From the NCBI GenBank assembly GCA_050733695.1, contig JBOHTO010000138.1, positions 1-46,706 on the forward strand: a stretch of 46,706 nt of DNA, written 5' to 3'. The notes beneath the pieces were generated by a model. It saw only the letters and a program-made list of their open reading frames with translations, was not told where the DNA came from and searched no databases. Shown piece after piece: positions 1 through 7,827 of this stretch; positions within the stretch are counted from its first letter, which is position 1; every line of letters begins with the position of its first letter. Both the position numbers and the translations under genes were made by a program. The stretch is from JBOHTO01 sp050733695. GTDB taxonomy: Bacteria; Gemmatimonadota; Gemmatimonadetes; Gemmatimonadales; Gemmatimonadaceae.

Positions 1-2403
1 CAGCAGGAGGAGCTACGAACCTCGAATCAGGAGCTCGAAACGCAGGCGCGGTCGCTCAAAGCCTCGGAGGAGCTTCTCAAGGAGCAGCAGGAGGAGCTGC
101 AACAGGTGAACGAGGAGCTCGAGGAGAAAGCGTCGCTTCTGTCGGAGCAGAACAAGAAGGTCGAACAGAAGAATCGAGAGGTGGAAGCGGCCCGGGTGTC
201 GCTCGAGGACAAGGCCGAGCAGCTCGCGCTCAGCTCGAAGTACAAGTCGGAGTTCCTTGCAAACATGTCGCACGAGCTGAGGACGCCGCTCAACTCGCTG
301 CTCATCCTCGCGAAGCTCCTTTCCGAGAACAAGGAGGGCAACCTCTCCGAGAAGCAGGCCGAGTTCGCGCGCACGATCCTGGCGTCCGGCACGGACCTGC
401 TCAATCTGATCAACGACGTGCTCGATCTGTCAAAGGTAGAGGCCGGAAAGATGGAGATCATGCCGGTCGCGATACCGCTCGCCGAAGTGGAGGACTTCGC
501 CCGGCGTAGCTTCGCTCCGGTCGCGGAGCAGAAGGGGCTCGCCTTCAACTTCAACGTGAAGCCGGACACACCGCCCATGATCTTCACCGATGGGCAGCGA
601 CTACGGCAGATTCTCAAGAACCTGATGTCGAACGCGATCAAGTTCACGGAATCGGGATCGGTGACGGTGACCGTGAGCAGCATCCAGGGCGGTCGCCAGT
701 TCGCGAACACGGCGCTCGATTCAGCGTCGTCGGTGATAGCGATCGAGGTTCGCGACACGGGGATCGGGATCGCTTCTGACAAGCAGAAGCTGATATTCGA
801 GGCGTTCCAACAGGCGGATGGGACGACCAGCCGCAAGTATGGCGGCACGGGGCTGGGGCTGTCGATCAGCCGCGAGATCGCGCGCCTTCTCGGCGGCGAG
901 ATCCGCGTGACGAGCAAGCCGGGCGAGGGGAGTGCATTCACGCTCCTGCTGCCGGCGCGGTACGAGCCGCCCGAGGGCCGGAAACAGGCGAAAGGCGGAC
1001 CGCCGCCTGCAGCGAAGGGGCTCCCGTCTCCATCCGATCCGCCCGGCCGCCGCTCGCCGCGTCGCGTGACGCCGGCATACATCCCCGCGCAGTCGCCGGG
1101 GAACCGGCCGGGTGCCATGCAGGACGGCAGCAGTCCGACGGCGGCCACGATCACACCGCAACCGAGGGAGGCGATCGACCCCGCCGACGTCGCGGATGAT
1201 CGTCACGCGATTGACCCATCGGATCGCGTCGTTCTCCTCATCGAGAACGACGAGAAATTCGCATCCGTCCTGCTGGAGATGGCCCATCAGCAGGATTTCA
1301 AGGCGTTGATCGCGCTCTCGGGGGAGATCGGTGTCGAGCTTGCGCATCAGTACAAGCCCGACGCGATCACGCTGGACATTGACCTGCCGGGAACAGACGG
1401 ATGGGCCGTTCTCAACCAGCTCAAGCACAATGCGGACACGCGCCACATTCCCGTTCACATAATCAGCGGGATGCACGACCGGCAGCACGGTCTCAAGGCC
1501 GGTGCGCTCGCGTACCTGGAGAAGCCGGTGAGCAAGGAGGCGCTGGAGGAGGCGTTCGGACGGATCTCGCAGTTCATCGAGCAGAGAGTCAAGCACCTGC
1601 TGATCGTGGAGGACGACGAGACGCAGCGTCAGAGCATCATCGAGCTGGTGGGCCATGATGATGTCGACATCACGGCGGTCGGAAACGCACAGGATGCGCT
1701 CGAGGCCATCCGCGAAACCCGTTTCGACTGCATGGTGCTCGACCTCGGGCTTGGCGGCTCGGACGGCACGGATGGCTTCGAGCTGCTCGAGCAGGTCAAG
1801 GGTGATCCTGCGGCGCAGGAGCTGCCGATCATCATCTACACGGGGCGTGATCTTACCCCGGCGGAGGACACGCGTCTTCGCAAGTACGCCGAGACCATCA
1901 TTGTGAAGGACGCGAAGTCGCCGGAACGCCTCCTGGATGAGACCGCGCTCTTCCTGCACCGGGTGGAAGCAAAGCTTCCGGAGCAGAAGCGGCGCATGCT
2001 CGAGCAGCTCCACAACGCCGACGCCGTGTTCGAGGAAAAGAACGTCCTGATAGTCGACGATGACGTGCGGAACATCTTCTCCCTCACGAGCGTGCTCGAG
2101 GAGTACGGTATGAAGGTGTCATTTGCCGAGAACGGCGAGGACGCGGTCAAGCTTCTGGAGAGCACGCTGGGAATCGATCTCGTTCTCATGGACGTGATGA
2201 TGCCGGGAATGGACGGCTACGACACCACGCGCGCGATCCGCAGGATGACCGATTACAGGAGTGTTCCGATCATCGCGCTCACCGCGAAGGCGATGAAGGG
2301 CGACCGCGAGAAGTGCATAGCCGCAGGGGCATCCGATTACATAACCAAGCCGGTGGACACGGAGCAGTTGATCTCGCTGATGCGTGTCTGGCTCTATCAG
2401 TGA
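1..2403 (+). CDS. Hybrid sensor histidine kinase with three receiver domains (5' end outside window)
   Basis: The reading frame is open from base 1, so the N-terminus (probably a sensory, GAF or HAMP part) lies outside the window; the visible part is about 800 residues. It begins with a Gln/Glu-rich coiled coil (bases 1-240), then a HisKA domain with the H-box SHELRTPLN (phospho-acceptor His at 271-273) and an HATPase domain with NLMSNAIKF, DTGIGI and GTGLGLSIS. After a Pro/Arg-rich linker (about 960-1200) come three receivers with phospho-Asp codons at 1375 (LDIDLPGTDG), 1741 (LDLGLGG) and 2191 (MDVMMPGMDG). By family knowledge such proteins run internal phosphorelays in the cytosol. The second receiver's DLGLGG loop departs from the usual xMP pattern. 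The gene is followed after 17 bases by cheR and cheB, so it probably signals together with them. No ligand can be inferred. Confidence 0.93.
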   Translation, partial: QQEELRTSNQELETQARSLKASEELLKEQQEELQQVNEELEEKASLLSEQNKKVEQKNREVEAARVSLEDKAEQLALSSKYKSEFLANMSHELRTPLNSLLILAKLLSENKEGNLSEKQAEFARTILASGTDLLNLINDVLDLSKVEAGKMEIMPVAIPLAEVEDFARRSFAPVAEQKGLAFNFNVKPDTPPMIFTDGQRLRQILKNLMSNAIKFTESGSVTVTVSSIQGGRQFANTALDSASSVIAIEVRDTGIGIASDKQKLIFEAFQQADGTTSRKYGGTGLGLSISREIARLLGGEIRVTSKPGEGSAFTLLLPARYEPPEGRKQAKGGPPPAAKGLPSPSDPPGRRSPRRVTPAYIPAQSPGNRPGAMQDGSSPTAATITPQPREAIDPADVADDRHAIDPSDRVVLLIENDEKFASVLLEMAHQQDFKALIALSGEIGVELAHQYKPDAITLDIDLPGTDGWAVLNQLKHNADTRHIPVHIISGMHDRQHGLKAGALAYLEKPVSKEALEEAFGRISQFIEQRVKHLLIVEDDETQRQSIIELVGHDDVDITAVGNAQDALEAIRETRFDCMVLDLGLGGSDGTDGFELLEQVKGDPAAQELPIIIYTGRDLTPAEDTRLRKYAETIIVKDAKSPERLLDETALFLHRVEAKLPEQKRRMLEQLHNADAVFEEKNVLIVDDDVRNIFSLTSVLEEYGMKVSFAENGEDAVKLLESTLGIDLVLMDVMMPGMDGYDTTRAIRRMTDYRSVPIIALTAKAMKGDREKCIAAGASDYITKPVDTEQLISLMRVWLYQ

Positions 2404-2420
2404 CTCTGCACCTCCCGCCG

Positions 2421-3290
2421 ATGAACGCGAAGCGGAACGAGGCGCTGGAGCAGGATACCCCACTCGCGTATGATCCGGAGATCGAGAAGATCGAGATCGA
2501 GCTGCTGCTGGAGGGTGTCTTCCGCCACTACGGTTTCGATTTCCGCAAGTATGCATACTCGTCTCTCCGGCGCCGGCTGTGGAAGCGGATAGGTGCAGAA
2601 GGGCTCACCACGATCACGGCGCTGCAGGAGCGTGTGCTGCACGATCCCCAGGTGATGGAACGGCTGCTGCTCGACCTGTCCGTGAACGTCACGGCCATGT
2701 TCCGCGATCCCACGTTCTACGTGGCGTTCAGACACGACATCATACCCCTCCTCAGGACGTACCCGTTCATCCGCATCTGGCACGCCGGCTGCTCGACGGG
2801 TGAAGAGGTGTACTCGATGGCGATCCTCCTGGAAGAGGAGGGACTGTACGAGCGGAGCCGCATATACGCGACGGACATGAACGAGGTGGTACTGCAGCAG
2901 GCGCGCTCAGGGATATTTCCCCTGGGTCGCATGCAGGAGTACACGGAGAACTACATCCAGGCGGGGGGAACGCGCTCCTTCTCCGAGTATTACACGGCCC
3001 GGTACGACGGCGCCCTGTTCAGCCCTGCACTGCTGAGGAACGTCGTGTTCTCACAGCACAACCTCGTAACCGACCGCTCCTTCAGCGAGTTCCACGCGGT
3101 GCTCTGTCGCAACGTGCTCATCTACTTCGACAGGAACCTGCAGAACCACGTGCACAATCTCTTCTACGAGAGTCTTGTCACGTTCGGCGTCCTGGGTCTT
3201 GGAAGCAAGGAGACTCTGCGCTTCTCGAAGTTCGAGGACTGTTACGAACCGCTTCACCGGAAGGAACGACTTTATCGGAAGGTCCGGTGA
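2421..3290 (+). CDS. cheR: CheR-type protein-glutamate methyltransferase
   Basis: SAM-dependent methyltransferase of 289 residues, the normal CheR size. The N-terminal helical part carries YAYSSLRRRLWKRIG, a typical CheR segment. The SAM-binding motif HAGCSTGEEVYS is at residues 121-132, and NVTAMFRDP and LCRNVLIYFDRNLQ are further family hallmarks. CheR methylates glutamates on chemoreceptors, but no receptor gene is visible here; the partners are histidine kinases. The ATG at 2421, 17 bases after the upstream stop, is preferred over an upstream in-frame start at 2313 that would sit inside the kinase gene. The stop overlaps the cheB start by four bases (GTGA), so the two are probably translationally coupled. 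The role could be chemotaxis-like adaptation or a non-motility CheR/CheB signalling module. Confidence 0.93.
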   Translation: MNAKRNEALEQDTPLAYDPEIEKIEIELLLEGVFRHYGFDFRKYAYSSLRRRLWKRIGAEGLTTITALQERVLHDPQVMERLLLDLSVNVTAMFRDPTFYVAFRHDIIPLLRTYPFIRIWHAGCSTGEEVYSMAILLEEEGLYERSRIYATDMNEVVLQQARSGIFPLGRMQEYTENYIQAGGTRSFSEYYTARYDGALFSPALLRNVVFSQHNLVTDRSFSEFHAVLCRNVLIYFDRNLQNHVHNLFYESLVTFGVLGLGSKETLRFSKFEDCYEPLHRKERLYRKVR

Positions 3291-3952
3291 CCAGTCATGA
3301 AGTCGTCTGCATCGGAACATCGTGGGGCGGACTGCAGGCCGTGCGGGCGATCCTCCAGGATCTGCCGGCGGATTTCTCCATGGCAGTTGTTCTCGTACAG
3401 CACCGACATCGCGAATCCGGAGGCCTCCTCACGGAACTGTTGCAGGAAGTCAGTCTGCTCCCCGTGTGCGAGGTGGAGGACAAGCAGCCGATTCGCACGG
3501 GACATGTTCACATCGCCCCGTCCAACTATCACCTCCTCGTGGATGATGGGTATTTCGCGCTTTCCATCGATGAACCGGTGCACTACAGCCGGCCATCCAT
3601 CGACGTGACGTTCACGTCGATCGCGGATGAGTTCCGCATGAGAGCGGCCGGCGTCGTGCTGACAGGCGCGAACGACGACGGTGCGGCGGGACTGCGTCGG
3701 ATCGCCGAGCGCGGCGGCTACGCGATCGTCCAGGATCCGGATGGGGCGGAGAGCCCAACGATGCCGCGAGCGGCGATCGCGGCCGTTCCGCTCGCGCACC
3801 TGCTCCCGCTGGACGGTATTGGCCCCCGCCTCGTGAGTCTTGCACAGGCTCCCGGGACGGCAGGCAGGGGCAGAACCGGCGCTCTGACCCCCGCAGCGGA
3901 GCGCCGGCCCGCTGGCCAGAGCGAGGCTCGGCCGGGCGGAGGTGCGCCATGA
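3287..3952 (+). CDS. cheB: CheB-type protein-glutamate methylesterase lacking a receiver domain
   Basis: Catalytic domain only, 221 residues, with no N-terminal receiver; classical CheB is about 350 residues with one. The expected serine-hydrolase triad is visible: Ser12 in GTSWGG, His39 in LVQHRH and Asp131 in LTGANDDGA. The last 40 residues are Pro/Arg/Gly-rich and likely disordered. The GTG start overlaps the cheR stop (GTGA), and its own stop overlaps the next kinase start (ATGA). Without a receiver it cannot be controlled by direct phosphorylation, so control may come from the neighbouring kinases or from protein contact. The enzyme would remove methyl groups, or deamidate glutamines, on a receptor-like partner encoded elsewhere. 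Confidence 0.92.
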   Translation: MTSHEVVCIGTSWGGLQAVRAILQDLPADFSMAVVLVQHRHRESGGLLTELLQEVSLLPVCEVEDKQPIRTGHVHIAPSNYHLLVDDGYFALSIDEPVHYSRPSIDVTFTSIADEFRMRAAGVVLTGANDDGAAGLRRIAERGGYAIVQDPDGAESPTMPRAAIAAVPLAHLLPLDGIGPRLVSLAQAPGTAGRGRTGALTPAAERRPAGQSEARPGGGAP

Positions 3953-5715
3953 GCGAGGAAGTCCGCGCCAGAATACTCATGGTCGACGACCGACCCGAGA
4001 ACCTGCTGGCGCTCGAGGCGATACTGGAGCCGCTCGATCAGGAACTGGTGAGGGCCAATTCCGGTGACGAGGCGCTCCGGCGACTGCTGGTAGATGACGT
4101 GGCGGTAATTCTGCTCGACGTCCAGATGCCTGGCCTGAACGGCTTCGAGACCGCCCGACTGATAAAGTCCCGCGAACGGTCGCGACACATCCCCATCATC
4201 TTCCTCACCGCGATCAACAAGGAAGAGGCCTTCGTGTTCGAAGGGTACTCCGTGGGTGCGGTCGACTACATGTTCAAGCCGTTCCAGCCGGACGTTCTCC
4301 GCTCCAAGGTCGCCGTGTTCGTCGAGCTGCACGGCAAGCAGCAGCAGCTCGCTGCACAGGAGCAGCAACTGCGCGAACACGAGAAGCGCGAGATGGAGCT
4401 CAGGCACGTCGCCGAGCTCGGGGAGACGGAAGCGCGACTCGGCGAGCTGGTGGATTCGGCGATGGACGCGATCATCGCGTTCGGAGAGGATAGGCGGATC
4501 ACGCTGTTCAACGCGGCGGCCGAGCGCCTCTTCTACTGCAGGCCCGAGGATGCACTTGGTCGCTCCATCGGTGACTTCTTCCCGCCGCTCGATCGCAGGG
4601 AGATGCTCGACGAGGTTTGCGCCATTGCGGAGCGGGAACGGGGCGCCGTGACCGGCAGCGAGCCGGGCACACCGGAGATCAGCTCGTTCACGGCGGCACG
4701 CACCAATGGCGAAACCTTTCCCATCGAGGTTTCCATATCCTGTCTCGATCTTCCGGGCGGCAAGGTCTTTACCATGATCGGGCGCGACATCTCGGAACGG
4801 CGCAGGGCAGAGGAGGAGCTCAGATCACAGGCCGAATCACTCGCCAACACGACAGCCGAGCTCACGCGGCTGAACGAGGAGATGCAGGAGCGACAGGAGG
4901 AACTCGAGCGAGCGATGACCGCGCGCTCGCGCTTCTACGCGTCCATGAGCCACGAGCTCCGGACACCGATCAATGCTGTCCTGGGCTACAACACGCTGCT
5001 GCTGGAGCACATCTATGGACCACTGAACGACAAGCAGTCTGAAGGTCTTCGGCGCACCCAGCGTGCCGCCAAACATCTCCTCGAGCTCGTCAACGATGTC
5101 CTCGACCTCTCCAAGATCGAGGCGGGGAAGATCGACGTGCGCATGGAGCCGGTACTCTTCCCTGCGCTGGTGGAAGATCTCTTCGTGACTGTTGGCCCTC
5201 TCGCCGAGGAGCGCGGCTCGGTGCTGACGCTGGACCATGAGGGAGAATCGACCACGGTCGAAACTGATCCGAGGCGCGTACGGCAGATACTGCTCAATCT
5301 TCTTTCCAATGCGATCAAATTCGGCGCCGGACGCCCGATAAGGGTCACGTCGGTGATTCAGGAGGATGGCGGGATCGAGATCGCGGTGATTGATCAGGGT
5401 GAGGGAATCCCCGAGCAGGAGCTGCCGCGCATCTTCGACGAGTTCGTGCAGCTCTCGAAGGGGCAGGAGCAGCAGGGCACCGGGCTTGGGTTGCCGATAT
5501 CGCGGCGGCTTGCACTCCTTTTGCACGGAGAGCTGGATGCGCAGTCCGAGGTTGGCAAGGGGAGCAACTTTCGCCTCAGATTGCCGGCGAACGGCGCGGA
5601 AACCGCGGTCGATGCCGCCTCCGATGAGGTGAACGGTGCAGACTCCGATGATCCACTGTCGCCATCCGGCGATCGCGTCGAAGTCGTAGCGGCGGAGCGC
5701 ACCGCGTCGTCTTAA
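3949..5715 (+). CDS. REC-PAS-histidine kinase
   Basis: A 588-residue cytosolic kinase with no membrane segments. Domains in order: a receiver (residues 8-125; phospho-Asp57 in LLDVQMPGLNGF, Lys in FKPF), a coiled-coil linker (126-160), a PAS domain (about 163-280, ending in GRDISERRRAEEEL), a second short coiled coil, HisKA with His335 in SMSHELRTPINAV, and HATPase with NLLSNAIKF, DQGEGIP and GTGLGLPIS. The C-terminal 35 residues are acidic and low-complexity. The N-terminal receiver suggests it takes phosphate from, or is gated by, the three-receiver hybrid kinase upstream. The ATG overlaps the cheB stop as ATGA, making it the fourth gene of a tightly coupled sensory operon. Confidence 0.92.
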   Translation: MSEEVRARILMVDDRPENLLALEAILEPLDQELVRANSGDEALRRLLVDDVAVILLDVQMPGLNGFETARLIKSRERSRHIPIIFLTAINKEEAFVFEGYSVGAVDYMFKPFQPDVLRSKVAVFVELHGKQQQLAAQEQQLREHEKREMELRHVAELGETEARLGELVDSAMDAIIAFGEDRRITLFNAAAERLFYCRPEDALGRSIGDFFPPLDRREMLDEVCAIAERERGAVTGSEPGTPEISSFTAARTNGETFPIEVSISCLDLPGGKVFTMIGRDISERRRAEEELRSQAESLANTTAELTRLNEEMQERQEELERAMTARSRFYASMSHELRTPINAVLGYNTLLLEHIYGPLNDKQSEGLRRTQRAAKHLLELVNDVLDLSKIEAGKIDVRMEPVLFPALVEDLFVTVGPLAEERGSVLTLDHEGESTTVETDPRRVRQILLNLLSNAIKFGAGRPIRVTSVIQEDGGIEIAVIDQGEGIPEQELPRIFDEFVQLSKGQEQQGTGLGLPISRRLALLLHGELDAQSEVGKGSNFRLRLPANGAETAVDAASDEVNGADSDDPLSPSGDRVEVVAAERTASS

Positions 5716-5755
5716 CGCGCTACTTTACGCGGCGCTGGTGTAGCGCTAGTGTAGC

Positions 5756-5780
5756 GGTCCCGGGCGGCATTGCCCGGACC
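5756..5780 (+). terminator. GC-rich hairpin after the sensory operon
   Basis: GGTCC-CGGGC and GCCCG-GACC pair across a short GGCATT loop with one bulged base. It sits 41 bases after the kinase stop and 21 bases before the next start. There is no T-run, so it could be a terminator, an mRNA-stabilising structure or a 5' leader element of the next gene. Confidence 0.4.
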
Positions 5781-5800
5781 ATCTCGCCGCGAGTGCCGCC

Positions 5801-6733
5801 ATGCGCACGATCCGCCGCACCGTAGTCGCTCTTCTCTTCATTCTGCCGCTCGCCCCCGGGGGGTGGGGGGGTGACGGGTCACATGCAATTGCAGGAGCGC
5901 AGGAGCGCGTCGTCGAGCAACACGACTGGAGCGACCCCGAAGGGCGGATCATGGGATTCTATTCCGCCGCACTGGCCTTCTCTCCCGTGGGAATCGAGGC
6001 CGGCGGAGCACCGTGGTCAGGGGTACTGGGACTCGAGCTGTCGCTGATTCCGCCGCTCTCGGGTGAACATCGATCCGCTGGCGGGGCCAAGACACAGAGC
6101 ACCAACCTCGCCCCGCTGCTCCCGCGGCCCCGGCTCGCGGTGGTGCTGCCCGGGCGGCTTCTCATGGAGCTGAGCTGGGTGCCGCCGGTCAGGGCGTTCG
6201 ATGTCACCGCCAATCTCTGGGCTGCCTCGCTCTCGCTTCCGATCGCCGAATTTCGTTCCGTGACCGTCGCGCCGCGCATTGCAGGTGCGGGAGGAACGGT
6301 GACGGGAGCGATCACGTGTAACGACGATCTCCGCAGCAACGGCGGCGGGGACAGTCTCTATTTCAACTACATCTGTCATGATCGCGAGAGCAGGGATCGC
6401 TTCGAGCCCACGGCCGTGAGCGGTGAGCTGATCGGTTATCGGCGCCTCGGCGAGCGACGGTTGACGCCGTACGCAGGCCTTGGCGTGAGACGTGAATGGA
6501 ACCGCTTCGTCGTCGGGGTGTTCAACTTCGACGGCACGCCCGATCCCAACCACGCAATCCTCGAGATGGATGTGACACGCGCCTACGGGTTCGCGGGTGT
6601 GAGCTGGACGCTTCCCCGGAGTACGGTCCTCTCGGGCGAGCTGTTCTATGCGCCCGGGAGTCTGCTCACACTGCGGTTGCAGGGGGGGCTCCGGTTCGGG
6701 TCGTGGAACAACATGGCTGGCGCCGCGCATTAG
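5801..6733 (+). CDS. Exported protein, probable outer-membrane beta-barrel
   Basis: 310 residues with a clear signal peptide (RR at 4-6, hydrophobic stretch LLFILPLAP, likely cleavage near AIAGAQ). The mature part is rich in alternating hydrophobic/polar segments with aromatic ends (for example RLLMELSWVPPV, AYGFAGVSWTL, TVLSGELFYAPG, LLTLRLQGGLRFGSW), as in small outer-membrane barrels. Two cysteines in the middle (ITCNDD and YICHDR) could form a disulfide. I recognise no named family. The start ATG has only a weak ribosome site. Long G runs (G6 T G7 at 5858-5871) lie in the signal-peptide coding region. Only three bases separate it from the cytochrome gene, so the two are probably co-expressed. 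Confidence 0.75.
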   Translation: MRTIRRTVVALLFILPLAPGGWGGDGSHAIAGAQERVVEQHDWSDPEGRIMGFYSAALAFSPVGIEAGGAPWSGVLGLELSLIPPLSGEHRSAGGAKTQSTNLAPLLPRPRLAVVLPGRLLMELSWVPPVRAFDVTANLWAASLSLPIAEFRSVTVAPRIAGAGGTVTGAITCNDDLRSNGGGDSLYFNYICHDRESRDRFEPTAVSGELIGYRRLGERRLTPYAGLGVRREWNRFVVGVFNFDGTPDPNHAILEMDVTRAYGFAGVSWTLPRSTVLSGELFYAPGSLLTLRLQGGLRFGSWNNMAGAAH

Positions 6734-6736
6734 TCG

Positions 6737-7210
6737 ATGCCATACTCGAATGGAAGCTGGTGGCGGAGGGGCCGGAGGCGGGGTCTCGCTGCCCTCTCGC
6801 TCTCCGCGCTGGCATGGGCCGGTTGCACGGATTTCGATGCGCCTCCGCCGGCGGATCGCGATCTCCCGGATGAGCTGGTGGCCGATCCATCCTTCACGGA
6901 GCACATTCAACCGATATTCACCGCCCGATGTGCCACGGCGGGCTGTCATACCGGAACTTCGCATCAGGGCGGGCTCGTGCTCTCGGAAGAACAGGCGTAC
7001 GATCAGCTCGTTGGTGTTCCGTCGCGTTATTCACCCGGCGTTCTGCGGGTGGAGCAGTTCAATGCCGCCGGATCGTTCCTCGTTGCGACCATATCCGAAA
7101 CGGGTGACCGGGCCGGACTGCCGAGGATGCCGCTCGGACGGCAGCCGCTCACGGACAATCAGATAGGGACGATAGTGAACTGGATCGAGAACGGTGCCGA
7201 GCGTAACTGA
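6737..7210 (+). CDS. Lipoprotein c-type cytochrome with CX4CH heme motif
   Basis: 157 residues. The N-terminus is Arg-rich, followed by a hydrophobic stretch ending in the lipobox-like AWAGC (Cys30), so a lipid-anchored periplasmic protein is likely. The segment IQPIFTARCATAGCH (Cys65, Cys70, His71) has four residues between the cysteines instead of two. It is followed by the RMPLG stretch, whose Met is a candidate axial ligand, and by NQIGTIVNWIENGA at the C-terminus, the pattern of small single-heme domains in PSCyt1/planctomycete-type cytochromes. Function is probably electron transfer or redox sensing in the periplasm. It lies three bases after the beta-barrel-like gene, so the two may work together. 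Heme attachment to CX4CH is inferred, not proven. Confidence 0.75.
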   Translation: MPYSNGSWWRRGRRRGLAALSLSALAWAGCTDFDAPPPADRDLPDELVADPSFTEHIQPIFTARCATAGCHTGTSHQGGLVLSEEQAYDQLVGVPSRYSPGVLRVEQFNAAGSFLVATISETGDRAGLPRMPLGRQPLTDNQIGTIVNWIENGAERN

Positions 7211-7251
7211 AGCAGATCATTCTTCACCCGCCTCGTGCGGATAAGGGAGTC

Positions 7252-7677
7252 ATGATCGACATGCGTGCGCTGTGTGTGGCCCGTCACCAGGTGTTGAGCG
7301 ATCACATCAGCTCGTATTTTCGCGGCATCGGGCTGGAGACCATCCCCGTCGTCGGCTGTGAGGCCGCACTGGCGTCTGCCCACGAGCACGCGCCCGACAT
7401 CGTGCTATGTGACTACGATCTCCTGGTGAGGTATCCGCTCGCTGGCTGGGAGTGCGACGAACGGATCTCTCGGCTGCCAGTAATCGCGGTGAGTCTCACG
7501 CGGAGGCCCACCGAGCTCCATGCGCTCGACGTGAACGGGATCGCCGGGTTCCTGTATCTGCCGACTCTGACGCGCGAGGAGGCTGCAAAGGTTGTCACCG
7601 CTGCGGGAACGAGTGCACCGCCGGCGCCGTCGCTCCCTTCCGTGCTCGATCGCTCACCGACCGGTGCTCGCCCTTGA
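7252..7677 (+). CDS. Degenerate receiver-like protein (pseudo-receiver)
   Basis: 141 residues with receiver-like layout: strand ALCVARH, helix, then DIVLCDYDLL with Asp54 at the phosphorylation position, and PVIAVSLT. The acidic pair normally at the end of the first strand is replaced by ARH, and the conserved Lys after strand five is missing (GFLYLPTL). It therefore probably does not undergo normal phosphorylation. The C-terminus (SAPPAPSLPSVLDRSPTGARP) is disordered. There is a good ribosome site, AAGGGAG, just before the ATG. It stands between the cytochrome gene and a histidine kinase, so it may act as a protein-protein adaptor for that kinase. It could also be a diverged but active receiver. 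Confidence 0.7.
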   Translation: MIDMRALCVARHQVLSDHISSYFRGIGLETIPVVGCEAALASAHEHAPDIVLCDYDLLVRYPLAGWECDERISRLPVIAVSLTRRPTELHALDVNGIAGFLYLPTLTREEAAKVVTAAGTSAPPAPSLPSVLDRSPTGARP

Positions 7678-7827
7678 GGCCACCGGCGAGATCTTCCCCA
7701 TCACGTTTCCGGCAAGCCACTTGAGCATTGCCGCCCCCGGCGTCAGACTTCGTGCTCCGGATTTCGCATGGAATGTGTGGTTGACGAATAGAGAATCAGA
7801 GCAAATGATCCGCGCTGTCGTGGTCCG

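Noticed and set aside
721..2013. Long minus-strand open frame across the hybrid kinase
   Set aside because: It is antisense to a clear multi-domain kinase and has no recognisable domain; GC-rich DNA yields such shadows.
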